Source of the DNA: Caldilineaceae bacterium
Lineage (GTDB): Bacteria > Chloroflexota > Anaerolineae > Caldilineales > Caldilineaceae
DNA length: 64,000 nt
Assembly (NCBI GenBank): GCA_022821585.1
Contig: JAJEDI010000090.1
Coordinates: 1 to 64,000, forward strand
Direction of reading: 5' to 3'
Both the position numbers and the translations under genes were made by a program. Positions 36,015-45,336 of the stretch are shown here, piece after piece (position 1 is the stretch's first letter; each line of letters opens with the position of its first letter). Below the pieces are notes generated by a model. The model saw only the letters and a list, made by a program, of their open reading frames with translations. It did no database searches and was not told the origin of the DNA.

Positions 36015-38528
36015 ATGAGCACACCAACGGGCTCTCTACCCGTCACCATCGGACTTCTCATCCTCGTCCTGTTCGCCGGATCAGGTGCATGGCTGACGAT
36101 TCGACGTGACGAGCGGCGCTGGGATATCCTGTGCGCTGCCCTGCTCGCAGCAATGATTGTGGCCTTCTTCTGGCGCACCATAAGCGGAACTGCCTACCGG
36201 CCGGCCGACGGCGGCGATCTCGTTAGCTTCCTCTTCCCCATATACCGATTCGCCGCCCGCACCCTCAGTCAGGGCAGCCTGCCCCTCTGGAATCCACACC
36301 TTTACGGCGGTGCGCCATTCATCGGCGACATTCAGGCCGGTTTCCTCTATCCACCCAACCTTCTTCTCTTCCTCATCAGTCCATACTTTGACTATCGCTG
36401 GATGCAGCTGCTAAGTATCGGCCATCTTTGGTGGGCTGCGCTCGGCGTCTACATCTTGTCGCGAACCCTCGGCTGTAGCAGGCCCGCCGCACTACTCGCC
36501 GGTCTCGCCTTCGGCCTCTGCGACATCCTCTTCATTCATCTCGGCAATCTCAATCTCATCGCCGTCCTCTCGTGGAGCGGCTGGATCCTCGCCGCCTGCC
36601 ACCGCGCCCTGACCCGTCGCAGCCTGACCTGGGTCGGAGTCGCCGCTGCCCTCTTCGCCATTGCCAACTACGCCGGCCACGCCCAGAGCAGTTACTTCCT
36701 CGGCATGGCTGTGGGGATCTATTCCCTCGCCGTACTGGCTGTCCAATACTGGGAGCAGCACTCCCGAACGTCCCCCGCCGCGGCCCTGCGGCAAGCGCTG
36801 GCCAGCCTGCAGTTTCCCCTCGCGACTCTTGTCTTGGTCGCGTTCCTTTCTGCGCCAGTCCTTCTCCCCGCATTCGAAATGCTGCCCTATACCGCCAGAG
36901 GTCAATTCGACTACCGCGACACCGTGTCCTACTCACTGGCGCCGGGTCCTGCCCTCGTCGGGCTACTGACACCGGGCTTCTTCGGAAGGGGTCCTGCGGC
37001 CTACTGGGGCTCGTGGGATCGGGTCGAGTTGCCCTATGCCGGTCTGGTAACACTTCTCATTGCGGTCGGCTCTTTCCTTCTTCCCACGCCTGCGAGGCGC
37101 CGGGAACTGCTTCCCTGGCTGGCGTTGGCCCTGTTCGGTTTTGCCATTGCGCTCGGTGACAACACACCCATCCACGGTTGGCTGACACGGATCCTCCCCG
37201 CCTATGGCAGCTTCCGGGCCCCTGCACGCATTATCGTGCTGTGGGCGCTGGCGCTGTCCGTTCTGGCGGCGATAGGTCTGGATGCCTTGCTGGCAGGATG
37301 TAAGAGAAGTGCAAAGGATCCCTATCCGTCCTACCCGGCACTCTATTCTTTCGTGGTCCGCCTTGGCGTGCCCGCGTCGCTACTTATTCTCGTCCCACTG
37401 ATATTCGTCACGACGCGCGTTCTGGACGGCGACCCCGTCGCCGTCCAGCGGGCCATCATGGCCGGCCGAGCTCTCCTATTGTCTGCCGCAGCTTGGATGG
37501 CCGTGTGGCTGCTGCTGACCCTGTATCGACGCAAACGTCTCGCGGGCAACACCGTGGCAGGGTTGCTCCTCCTCGTGTCGCTGTTGGAGCTGACCTTCGC
37601 TGCCGCAAACATCGACATCGGCGAGAACAACCCGGCACACCGGTTTTCGCATCCGGAGATCCTGGCTTTCCTACAGGAGCAGGCCGGCGAAGAAGACACC
37701 TGCGCTCCCCCCGGAAACGAGCGCTGCCCGGCCGCGGAGGGTACCTCCCGCCATTTCTTCCGCATTGACACACGCACCGGCATACTGGATCTGTGGCAGC
37801 CCAGCGCCGCCGCCCTGACCGGCCTGCACGATATCTGGGGAATATCCAACCCGCTGGAGTTGGTCCACTGGCATACGCTCTGGGAGAACAACGGGGGCCG
37901 CCATACACGCATCTATGACCTGCTCAACGTACTCTACGTGATTGTGCGCGACGGCACACCCCTGCCCGAGGAATATACCCTCGCCTACGACGCTCCCGGC
38001 CCCCTCGCCGTCTACGAAAACCCCGATCCATTACCCAGAGCCTGGCTGGTTCCCGCCGCGAAGATCCTCCCCGACCAGGAAGCCGTGCTCGCAGCGCTGA
38101 AGCAACCCTCGTTCGAACCACTGCACGCCGTCTTCCTGGCGCAGGACAATGTCAACCTGTCCATCCCCGCGACCACAGAGCAGCCAACCCCATCGAGCAC
38201 GTCAGGACCCGTATCGGTCCTCGCATACAGCCCCAACGAGATCCTGATGGCCGCCCATGCCGAGAGGCCCGGCTATCTTGTTCTCAGCGAAGTCTGGTTC
38301 CCGGGTTGGTTCGCGACCGTAAACGGCGAGTCCACCCCCGTATGGAGGGCCAACTTCACCTTCAGGGCCCTCCCCGTACCCGCCGGAGACCTGGAAGTAC
38401 GACTCTGGTACGCGCCTGCAAGCTGGCGCTTCGGGCTCGCGCTCTTCGGTGTGGGGTTACTGCTGCTTGCAGGTCTGGGTCTGTGGCGGCTCTTGGCCTC
38501 CAGAGAGCGCAATGTCCAAGTGACGTAA
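36015..38528 (+). CDS. YfhO family membrane protein
   Basis: An 837-residue protein with about 12 membrane segments in the first 520 residues and the last one near the C-terminus (810-828). The first loop holds RPADGGDLVSFLFPIYRFAARTLSQGSLPLWNPHLYGGAPF, with the D...LP-WNP-x-x-GG-PF pattern of YfhO (split here: ADGGDLVSF, SLPLWNPHLYGGAPF). After residue 540 there is a soluble extracytoplasmic region ending in a small beta domain (GYLVLSEVWFPGWFATVNGE). YfhO is a GT-C-type glycosyltransferase fold involved in lipoteichoic acid or polymer glycosylation in Firmicutes. Its role in this organism is unknown. ATG 36015 without a clear ribosome site. Confidence 0.85.
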   Translation: MSTPTGSLPVTIGLLILVLFAGSGAWLTIRRDERRWDILCAALLAAMIVAFFWRTISGTAYRPADGGDLVSFLFPIYRFAARTLSQGSLPLWNPHLYGGAPFIGDIQAGFLYPPNLLLFLISPYFDYRWMQLLSIGHLWWAALGVYILSRTLGCSRPAALLAGLAFGLCDILFIHLGNLNLIAVLSWSGWILAACHRALTRRSLTWVGVAAALFAIANYAGHAQSSYFLGMAVGIYSLAVLAVQYWEQHSRTSPAAALRQALASLQFPLATLVLVAFLSAPVLLPAFEMLPYTARGQFDYRDTVSYSLAPGPALVGLLTPGFFGRGPAAYWGSWDRVELPYAGLVTLLIAVGSFLLPTPARRRELLPWLALALFGFAIALGDNTPIHGWLTRILPAYGSFRAPARIIVLWALALSVLAAIGLDALLAGCKRSAKDPYPSYPALYSFVVRLGVPASLLILVPLIFVTTRVLDGDPVAVQRAIMAGRALLLSAAAWMAVWLLLTLYRRKRLAGNTVAGLLLLVSLLELTFAAANIDIGENNPAHRFSHPEILAFLQEQAGEEDTCAPPGNERCPAAEGTSRHFFRIDTRTGILDLWQPSAAALTGLHDIWGISNPLELVHWHTLWENNGGRHTRIYDLLNVLYVIVRDGTPLPEEYTLAYDAPGPLAVYENPDPLPRAWLVPAAKILPDQEAVLAALKQPSFEPLHAVFLAQDNVNLSIPATTEQPTPSSTSGPVSVLAYSPNEILMAAHAERPGYLVLSEVWFPGWFATVNGESTPVWRANFTFRALPVPAGDLEVRLWYAPASWRFGLALFGVGLLLLAGLGLWRLLASRERNVQVT

Positions 38529-38988
38529 CAGCCATAAGGGAGATGGTAGTAGTGCCCTCAACTGGCGACCTCCCAAAGAAATCAAGATCTTGCCCGAATT
38601 CAGTACGAAATTCTCTTCCTCTCCGCTGCCCGCATCGCCAAAATAAGATGCTTTGACCTACGGGCAAGCTACCTACCCACCTGAAATACACCGACCCAAC
38701 GGTCCAAAAGCCGCGAACGGCCCTGTTGCCAGAAGGCTGACCCCAGAACAATCGGGAACGCCCCTCCGCGGAGCGTAAAGCCGAGGTTCTGCCGCGCCGC
38801 CAGATCCGTCTCGTTCAGTCTCTGGGTAACCCGAAATATCACAGTTTTTCCATAAGAATCGACAATTTGTGCGGAGGGAAAGGCCCTGTTTGCCCGGGTA
38901 GAGGCCGCATTAGCCCCTGCGATGCTGTATCCAGACATCTCCATACATCGGCTCACATTCCGGGGTGCCTGAGAAAAGGAGACCCACT
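38529..38988. other. 460-bp gap, possible small ORF
   Basis: A minus-strand frame at 38669-38956 (95 codons) has a protein-like composition (SAQIVDSYGKTVIFRVTQRL, LGFTLRGGAFPIVLGSAFW), but no ribosome site and no family I recognise. It may be a gene remnant. The rest is featureless apart from AAAAGGAGA at 38974-38982, which belongs to the next gene. Confidence 0.25.
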
Positions 38989-39600
38989 ATGAAGCGCTAC
39001 CTCATTACCCCAGCCGTGCTGGCCGTACTACTGCTCGCCGCCTTCACCGGCGGCGCCCTGGCGCAGCAAAAGGGCCTCTCGCTCAAAACCCTTGCCGGCG
39101 CACTGGTCGCGCTCGCCGCGTGAGTCAACACCCAGCAGGACAAGATTGAAATGCTCGAAAAGCAACTGCACTTCACCTACCGGGAACTGCAGCTGCTGAG
39201 GATGACTGCGGCGGGGGGAGACAAGGCGACAAACATCTCGTTTGAGGAGCACTTCTTGTATATGGCCGATTTGCAGGCCGAAGCGATCACCGGGGACACG
39301 CCAACTTGTGGCCGGCTTCCCGAGTCGGAGATGGACTACGCACTCAGGCTCCTCAGGGCCTTGGAGCACTGCGCAGGGGACGACATCTGGGAAGTGCTGA
39401 ACATGACCGATTCACGGGCGGACTGGATGGAGGCGAAGAATATAGTTTGGAAAGTACCGTTCAGGGTAGGCAAAACCTTCTTGCGATTTAAGCTGCTTGA
39501 TGCGATCGAGATGTTAGGGCCGGGCGAACTGTCTTGCGAACAGTTCCTGAAGGCGAAAACGGACGAGGTGCTCGCCGGGTACGAAAAGGGCCAGCGATAA
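38989..39600 (+). pseudogene. secreted coiled-coil protein gene interrupted by an in-frame TGA
   Basis: ATG 38989 follows AAAAGGAGA and encodes a clean signal peptide: KRYLITPAVLAVLLLAAF, with cleavage near GALA-QQ. After 44 codons the frame meets TGA (39121-39123), yet stays open afterwards for 159 codons to TAA at 39600. The downstream part starts VNTQQDKIEMLEKQLHF, a coiled coil, and ends EQFLKAKTDEVLAGYEKGQR. No ribosome site precedes the next ATG (39151), so the two parts look like one broken gene. It could also be an assembly error (for example TGG or CGA read as TGA). I do not recognise the family. Recoding as selenocysteine is unlikely at this position. Confidence 0.6.
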
Positions 39601-39924
39601 TCATGTGAATTTGACCGGCGCAAACCACCCGCCGAACATCAGGCGGGTAACCGTTCGTACCGGGTCGACCTGACCGTCATCGCGACCGGTCGGGAACTCG
39701 GCCGGTTCACTGTTGTTGGCGGTATCCCAATCGGCTTCCGACATTGGTCGCCACGCTTAAGGTCTTCTCAGTCAGAGACCAAAACTGGCTACCCCCCACC
39801 ATAACCGCAAAACTGCCCGGTTTCAGTACCAAGAACGGTTCCATCCGTGCGCGCCTGTCGATACAATGAGGTGTCGCGATCGGCGGACAACGGAGGCCGC
39901 CCTCAACATGAGGTGCCATCTAAC
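39601..39924. other. 324-bp gap, nothing recognised
   Basis: No credible gene, promoter or repeat seen. CATCAGGCGGG-type short inverted segments occur, but none with a T-run. Confidence 0.3.
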
Positions 39925-40098
39925 ATGATCAAGGATATCGCTCTAATCGTCCTGGGAGTCTGGGCCTTCTTCTATATGAGCGACCGGATGGAACCCAACA
40001 CACTCAGGAACGCAACCGTTTTCAGCGTAATCGCCGTCGTCCTGCGGCTTGCCTGGGCAATTCTTGTAAGAATGTGGGAAGCCTCGCCGCCTCTTTAA
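39925..40098 (+). CDS. small two-helix membrane protein
   Basis: A 57-residue protein (start MIKDIALIVLGVWAFFYMSD) with helices at 4-20 and 31-50 separated by a polar turn (RMEPNTLRN), and a short polar tail. The longer frame from 39847 adds a stretch that is not protein-like. GAGG lies 11 nt before ATG 39925, which is rather far. The sequence is hydrophobic in the right places for a real small membrane protein, but no family was recognised and it may be spurious. Confidence 0.35.
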   Translation: MIKDIALIVLGVWAFFYMSDRMEPNTLRNATVFSVIAVVLRLAWAILVRMWEASPPL

Positions 40099-40250
40099 CG
40101 TACAGGCGTACACGACCAGTGCAAAGCACGCGTCCGCAATCAGCCCCTACCTGTTGGCCGCGTGATCGACCTGGTCACCGCGGCGACCGGCCGAGTTGAT
40201 GTAGCTCCGACTCTGTAGGCCGAGCCGTCCCTCTTCCCTCACTACTCGCC

Positions 40251-41168
40251 CTACGGCAACACCGCCTTCGGCATCTTGCAGACCATCGTGTAAGCCGGAT
40301 CATAGATGTTCCCAAGATCGTATTCCACCGTCTGCCCCATCAGAATGTGCGCGCCCACCGCATCGATCCCCAAATCCTTCTCCAGCCATCGGATCATCTC
40401 CGTGGTCGCATGTTGCGTAGCCTGGTCCAGCGGACGCGCGTTGCCAGCGGCAAAGATATAAGACTCGTTCTCCCCTCGGGGCCAGTAGATGCGCCGTCCC
40501 TTCTGCACATCCACCGTAAAGCCCACGTCGAAAGAGATCTCCACACCGGTGCCCACGATCTCCCCATCCCCCTGCACAGCATGGCCGTCGCCTATGTGAA
40601 ATAGCGCCCCGGGCACAAAAACAGGGAGATAGACGGTCACCCCTTCGACAAAGCCGCGATAGTCCATGTTGCCGCCAAATGGGCCGGAAGTAGCAGTCGA
40701 AATCGCTTCGCCCCGGTCCGGCGCCACCCCAAAACAGCCCGGCATCGGTGCCAGCGGCAAGGTCAGCGCCCCCAGGCTCGTCTGCGGTTCCACCAGGGTC
40801 ACCGTGCCTGCCTCATTGTCCACCCGCCAGTTGGCCAGCTCCTGCCCCTCCGCCGGCCACGGCATTTTGGGCACCTGCTCCGGGTCGACGACATTCGGCG
40901 CCACCATCGTCCGCGTCCACCCGTAAGGCCGGTTAGGAAGCAGCTTGTCCAGATGCACCACCAACGTGTCCCCAGGTTCCGCCCCCTCCACATAGAACGG
41001 TCCCGTCATCGGGTTGCCCCCTGATGTTACCGGCTGACCGCTGCTGTCCTGCCCTCTGGCGTCGACCGTCGTTGTTTCGATGCTGTCGCCCGCCTGCACA
41101 CGCAACACAGGCGGATGCGAGCCGATCGTACTGAAATAATGGTCCGGCTCAAACTGGTGAGTAGCCAT
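40251..41168 (-). CDS. acetamidase/formamidase family protein
   Basis: A 305-residue amidohydrolase of the FmdA/AmdA family, which releases ammonia from short amides. Family marks: LRVQAGDSIETTTVDA, FYVEGAEPGDTLVVH, PMPGCFGVAP, GGNMDYRGFVEGVTVYLPVFVPGALFHIGDGHAVQGDGE (split here: GGNMDYRG, GALFHIGDGHAVQGDGEI) and a GTGVE strand. H-x-G-D-x-H-A-x-Q-G is the core motif. The frame extends 60 codons upstream, but ATG 41168 fits the family and has AAAGGA upstream. It lies 176 nt after the LON-domain gene in the same direction. Confidence 0.9.
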   Translation of the reverse strand: MATHQFEPDHYFSTIGSHPPVLRVQAGDSIETTTVDARGQDSSGQPVTSGGNPMTGPFYVEGAEPGDTLVVHLDKLLPNRPYGWTRTMVAPNVVDPEQVPKMPWPAEGQELANWRVDNEAGTVTLVEPQTSLGALTLPLAPMPGCFGVAPDRGEAISTATSGPFGGNMDYRGFVEGVTVYLPVFVPGALFHIGDGHAVQGDGEIVGTGVEISFDVGFTVDVQKGRRIYWPRGENESYIFAAGNARPLDQATQHATTEMIRWLEKDLGIDAVGAHILMGQTVEYDLGNIYDPAYTMVCKMPKAVLP

Positions 41169-41344
41169 GCATCTTTCCTTTCGCAGTGAGTGCTGAGAAC
41201 TCGAGGATTCGATTGCTTTTGGGAATAATCTTCTGTGAGGGCTCAGAGGGAAATCAGGCTGGCAGTCGGCCGCAGCCAGGGGTATTCCATCTCCAGTTGC
41301 CCGCGCCAACTCCCTACCGGTGTACTGTCGCGACGCCCCCGGTC

Positions 41345-42010
41345 TCAATTGACGAACAACTGCCCGGTGGGGCCGATTGTCATTGCCGGTAGCACTTCTT
41401 GACTGCTGATCATGTGGTCAAGCAGTTGTAGTTCGCGCCCCAGATAGTAATTGCCCAGCTCCAGGAGCTGCGGCACACCCGGCAGCGCCAGCATACGGTG
41501 TTTGTCTTCGGGCCGCACCTGCAAAGTGATGGCAGTGAGAAAGGCCAGGCTGGTGGCATCCTCCGGCAGACGGTCTAGTTTCAGTTGCACGCCCGTAGCC
41601 TTCGTCAAGAGCTCGACATAGCGCGTGATCTTGGGGCGTACTTTGTGGGCACGCTCAACCGCCAGTTTCGTATCCCCATCGGTTACGGGAAAATGCCGCA
41701 CACGTCCCGTCAAATAAGGAAGATCGCGGTTCAGCTCTTCGATGCGGAATCGACGTGTGCCCACAACTTGGATATTCATCCTTCCGTCCGCCTGACGGTC
41801 CACCTTTACGATTCGCGCAGCCGTCCCCACCCGCCGCGGCACCGCATCTCCGCCTACTTCCAAGCCCTCCTTGATCAACACAACCCCGAACGCCAGATTC
41901 TCGTCCAGGCAGCGGTTGACCATCTCGCGATAGCGGGGCTCAAAGATATGTAAAGGCAGCGCCATACCCGGGAAAAGCACAACATTCAGAGGGAAAAGCG
42001 GCATTTCCAT
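41345..42010 (-). CDS. LON peptidase substrate-binding domain protein
   Basis: A 221-residue protein made only of the LON N-terminal (PUA-like plus helical) domain: MPLFPLNVVLFPGMALPLHIFEPRYREMV at the start (split: LFPLNVVLFPGM, LHIFEPRYREMV), GTAARIVKV, and a helical half with LTAITLQVRPEDKHRML. No ATPase or protease part is present. Such stand-alone proteins occur widely. Some act with cereblon-like or ubiquitin systems in eukaryotes; in bacteria the role is unknown. ATG 42010 with GGAG 8 nt upstream is chosen over the GTG at 42070. It follows truD by 63 nt and is probably in its transcript. Confidence 0.85.
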   Translation of the reverse strand: MEMPLFPLNVVLFPGMALPLHIFEPRYREMVNRCLDENLAFGVVLIKEGLEVGGDAVPRRVGTAARIVKVDRQADGRMNIQVVGTRRFRIEELNRDLPYLTGRVRHFPVTDGDTKLAVERAHKVRPKITRYVELLTKATGVQLKLDRLPEDATSLAFLTAITLQVRPEDKHRMLALPGVPQLLELGNYYLGRELQLLDHMISSQEVLPAMTIGPTGQLFVN

Positions 42011-42073
42011 GATGGGACTCCGTTGCCTAAGGGAGAATTCGTTGTCGCTTATGGGCTTTCCGTCGTGCACCGT

Positions 42074-43183
42074 TCAAATCCCGCCATCCTCGTCTGAACT
42101 GCTGTCTTCCACCGCCGCTTGAGCCAGTAGGTCGTCCGATACTTTCATGAACTCACGCAGCACTGTCGTGGCAAATGCCCCCTTGGGTAACGAAAACGCC
42201 ACAACGATTTCCGGCCCTCTCTGGGTGACTGACAGATCATTCAGCAGTATCCGACCCAGCCGCCGCGTACCCATCATCTTTGCCTTGGCCAGCGCGGCCA
42301 TGTCGAGGCCGCTTTCTGCCAGGACCTCCTGCTCCAGCTCGCCCGAATCAGCCTCCGCCTCCCACATCTTGGGGCCGTATATGGGGGCTGTAAAACTGAT
42401 CTCCTTCTGGTCGTAACGGCTTTGCTCCGCCGCCTGGTCAGCCACAACGAACAGGCCGCCCGTGTCATGCTTCTTGGCGATATCTCCTGTCATCAGCACC
42501 GAGAACCACCCTTGCTGATGCCGCAAAGCCAGGTAACGGTTGCACAAATGGCTCTGCACACTGGCCAGCAGCAGACTGCGCAACCAGCGGTTTGCCATTC
42601 TCTTGTTACCCTGCAGCAATTCCCATCCACGCCGCACGTTCGCGCCGTTTTGTCCCAGGCGTTGCGGTCCGTAGTAGTTGGGAAGCCCGCGACCGCGCAA
42701 CGACTCCGCGATGGCCGCGGCCCGCTCCATCGCCAGCTCGCCTTCGACTGATGGACGCGTTACCGTTATGGTAAAACGGTTTCCCAGCAGGTGTCCCTTC
42801 TTAAGCTTGTTGCGATGCAGGCGAACCCAATTCACCGTCACCGGCGTCTTCGCGCTGATGCGTTCCGGCGCCGCTCGCACAAACTCCTCGTCAACGTGAC
42901 CCACCAACAAACTGAACGTCTGCGTCGCCCGCGCATGCTTGTCCTTCATGCCGGCAAACCCGACCGCCCTGTAAGGCAGGTCGAACGCCTCAGCCAGTCC
43001 CCGCTGCACTTCTCGGGAAGTCAACTCCTCTTTGGTAATGTTGACATAGAGATGCTGGCCCGCGCCGCTCGCTTCGTATAGGGGAATCTCCTCAACGATA
43101 AAGGCATCGGGCGCAGCTCGCAACTGTCCGCCTAGCCCCGGCAGTCCCTCCGTACTGTATGGCAGTCTGAGATCCAGTTCCAC
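42074..43183 (-). CDS. truD: tRNA pseudouridine(13) synthase TruD
   Basis: A 369-residue RNA-modifying enzyme that makes pseudouridine 13 in tRNA-Glu. The catalytic aspartate lies in GFAGMKDKHARATQ. Other marks are FIVEEIPLYEASGAGQHLYVNITK (split: FIVEEIPLY, GQHLYVNITKE), NRFTITVTRP, and PNYYGPQRLGQNG. The TRUD insert domain (LRSLLLASVQSHLCNRYLALR) is present, so this is a full member. The open frame starts at a TTG (43246), but GTG 43183 has GGAG 5 nt before it and begins close to the family start; I prefer it. An acidic tail (EDSSSDEDGGI) ends the protein. Confidence 0.9.
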   Translation of the reverse strand: MELDLRLPYSTEGLPGLGGQLRAAPDAFIVEEIPLYEASGAGQHLYVNITKEELTSREVQRGLAEAFDLPYRAVGFAGMKDKHARATQTFSLLVGHVDEEFVRAAPERISAKTPVTVNWVRLHRNKLKKGHLLGNRFTITVTRPSVEGELAMERAAAIAESLRGRGLPNYYGPQRLGQNGANVRRGWELLQGNKRMANRWLRSLLLASVQSHLCNRYLALRHQQGWFSVLMTGDIAKKHDTGGLFVVADQAAEQSRYDQKEISFTAPIYGPKMWEAEADSGELEQEVLAESGLDMAALAKAKMMGTRRLGRILLNDLSVTQRGPEIVVAFSLPKGAFATTVLREFMKVSDDLLAQAAVEDSSSDEDGGI

Positions 43184-43288
43184 GCCAACTCCACGCCTGC
43201 GCGGCTGTTCACATCGCTTCAGGAAATTATAGCAGATCGGAGCCAACCGCTTAGGAAGAAATGTTCCAATGACACTGGGCAGTCGCAG

Positions 43289-43924
43289 CTAACTGTCATT
43301 GAAATAGATCAAACTGTAGCAAAATGGAGTGCCCCGCAGCCCGCCGTAGCGAAACCCCACCTCCTGCAGCCACTGCCGGACCGTGCGCTGCAGTGCATAC
43401 CCTGCGTGCGGCATCTCCTCACTGACGGCCAGTCGCCCGCCCGGTTTCAGGACCCGCCGAACCTCTTCCAAGGCGAAAAGAGGCTGCGGCATCTCGGATA
43501 GCGAGGCGATCGCAATGGCAACATCAACGCTGTCACTCTCTAGAGGAAGACTGTAGGCGCCGCAATGATGGAAACTGACGCGGGAGGCGAAGTCGGCGCT
43601 TTCCACCTTAGCGCGCGTGGCTTCGATCATCGACGCCTGAATATCCACCGCATGCACGCGCCCACTGCCGCCCGCCTGGCGCGCCATCTCCACTGTGAAC
43701 GTGCCCGTGCCGCAACCCAAATCCAGTACACTGTCGCCAGGGCCGATTCCGAAAGGTCCCAGTGTGACAACCGGATCGCGATATCGCATGCGCACCGGAT
43801 GGTCCAGGAGGTCCCGCAGCGGCGCAGGATACGGGCGGGGCCGAACGCGGTGCGCGACTCGGGCGCCGACCTGAGTACCCAATGCGACGCCAATGCTTCG
43901 TATCAGAAGATTTCCCAGTCCCAT
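43289..43924 (-). CDS. class I SAM-dependent methyltransferase (Methyltransf_11/25 type)
   Basis: A 211-residue methyltransferase. Motif I is VLDLGCGTGTFTVEMA (66-81), motif II acidic end VHAVDIQASMI, and the later motif ALEEVRRVLKPGGRLAVSEE. The N-terminus (1-20) is hydrophobic/amphipathic and may touch the membrane. The family includes ubiquinone/menaquinone methylases and lipid methyltransferases. The C-terminal FRYGGLRGTPFCYSLIYFND varies by substrate, which is unknown here. It follows the ArsA-like gene by 56 nt in the same direction and precedes truD by 105 nt. Confidence 0.8.
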   Translation of the reverse strand: MGLGNLLIRSIGVALGTQVGARVAHRVRPRPYPAPLRDLLDHPVRMRYRDPVVTLGPFGIGPGDSVLDLGCGTGTFTVEMARQAGGSGRVHAVDIQASMIEATRAKVESADFASRVSFHHCGAYSLPLESDSVDVAIAIASLSEMPQPLFALEEVRRVLKPGGRLAVSEEMPHAGYALQRTVRQWLQEVGFRYGGLRGTPFCYSLIYFNDS

Positions 43925-43980
43925 TCGTCAAAGTCCCGTGACTGGCGAACTGTGCAGAGCTACTGAAATCCAACCGCCAG

Positions 43981-45213
43981 CTACTGGCTGCTGCAGGGAA
44001 AACGGATGCGCAGAATCCCGCCGGCGAAGACCGCGCCGCTGGCATCCCTCTGCGCCAGGACCGCCGGCAGGAGATATTCACGCTTGAAGTTGCCGATTGA
44101 AATGAAAAGCTCGTCGCCCCGTTTCGTCAAACGGATCTTGTCCAGCTCGATGTGGGGCAAAGGCAGCTTCAGGATGAAGTCGTTGCCCTGCTCCTCTATC
44201 TCCTGCGCCTGACCGACGAACATCACCTCGCCCGGGTCCCGATGCCCGTACAGCTCATCCGCCAACGACCGCAGCGGCGCAAAGCCGACCACCTCCTCGC
44301 TTCGCCAGCTGCTGTACAGAATCGGCAGCGGATAGAAATCCCGCTCAATCTCAACCATGTAGCGCGCCTGGTGCTCCTGAAGCTGGCGCAGATACGGATC
44401 CTGGCTCGGCGCAAAAACGGCTGCTCCCCCTTGACCCGTCTCCCCGTCCGCAGCGCCCCCGCCATCCCCCCGAACACGCACACCAGGCAGAATCCTGTTG
44501 ACCAGGACCGCATCTACCGGACAACCGAACAGAGACAGATATGTCACCGCCCGCGCCCCCTCCTTGATCACCATCTTTTCAGGATTGATCACGACCCGGT
44601 AACTGGTAGTCTGGGGATCGCTAAGGACCTCTTGTAATGCCTTCACATCATCAACCAGTTTGGGTAGACCGGCAAGAGCGTCCTGCTCCGGCATCAGCCG
44701 CCGCAACAGCCCCCCGGTCAGCCGCATCGCCGTCTCCCCCCAACCCAGGAAGCGCTCGACATACCACTGGAAGCTCTCCGGCATGGCCAGCAGCCGCATC
44801 GACTCGCCCGTCGGCGCCGCATCCACAATCACCCGGTCGAACTCACGCCTCGCCGCATTGCGGTAAATGTGCAGAAGGCTGAAGATCTCCTCCATGCCCG
44901 GTATGATCGCCATCTCTTCGGCAACCGTCTTGCTCATCCCCTGCTTACGCAGAATCTTTCCCATGTACCCCTGCATCGCGCCCCAATTCTTCCGTACCTC
45001 GTCCAGGACATTGATCTCCTGCGCAAACAGATTGGAGGTTACCTCCGTCGGTTCACTGTTCAGCGGCATGTCAAGGCTGTCCGCCAGGCTGTGGGCGATG
45101 TCTGTGCTCACCACCAGCGTTCGGTAGCCCATCTGCGCACAGCGCAGCGCCGTCGCCGCTGCCGTTGTTGTCTTGCCTACGCCCCCCTTGCCCAAATATA
45201 GAAGGATGCGCAC
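43981..45213 (-). CDS. ArsA/Get3-family ATPase with C-terminal HSP20-like domain
   Basis: A 410-residue P-loop ATPase. The deviant Walker A is [18 protein letters not shown] near the N-terminus. The switch region [14 protein letters not shown] and [18 protein letters not shown] follow. The last 80 residues ([24 protein letters not shown], split; [17 protein letters not shown]) form an HSP20/alpha-crystallin-like domain, a fusion typical of Chloroflexi, cyanobacteria and actinobacteria. The arsenite cysteines of classical ArsA are absent, and no arsB or arsR gene is near, so it is probably a Get3-like chaperone ATPase rather than an arsenic pump. GTG 45213 (GGTGGAG just upstream) is the likely start; GTG 45222 is the alternative. 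Confidence 0.88.
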   Translation of the reverse strand: MRILLYLGKGGVGKTTTAAATALRCAQMGYRTLVVSTDIAHSLADSLDMPLNSEPTEVTSNLFAQEINVLDEVRKNWGAMQGYMGKILRKQGMSKTVAEEMAIIPGMEEIFSLLHIYRNAARREFDRVIVDAAPTGESMRLLAMPESFQWYVERFLGWGETAMRLTGGLLRRLMPEQDALAGLPKLVDDVKALQEVLSDPQTTSYRVVINPEKMVIKEGARAVTYLSLFGCPVDAVLVNRILPGVRVRGDGGGAADGETGQGGAAVFAPSQDPYLRQLQEHQARYMVEIERDFYPLPILYSSWRSEEVVGFAPLRSLADELYGHRDPGEVMFVGQAQEIEEQGNDFILKLPLPHIELDKIRLTKRGDELFISIGNFKREYLLPAVLAQRDASGAVFAGGILRIRFPCSSQ

Positions 45214-45336
45214 AGTCTCCACCTCTCGTCACTACTCAGTAATGGGGAACCTGTATGCCCTGCCGCTGCAGAGCGTCAGGTCCGTCCCCTGGATCTCCAA
45301 ACTTGACCACCGCCGCCAGAGAATCTCTGGAAACGG

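Noticed and set aside
39121-39123. TGA as a selenocysteine codon
   Set aside because: It falls just after the signal peptide in a non-redox context, with no selenoprotein likeness and no hairpin recognised immediately downstream.
39661-40200. Similar TCGACCTG...GCGACCGG segments on both sides of the small membrane-protein gene
   Set aside because: The likeness is short and needs gaps; it could be chance in GC-rich DNA.
43981-45213. Arsenic resistance operon
   Set aside because: No arsB, arsC or arsR nearby, and the arsenite cysteines of ArsA are not seen.
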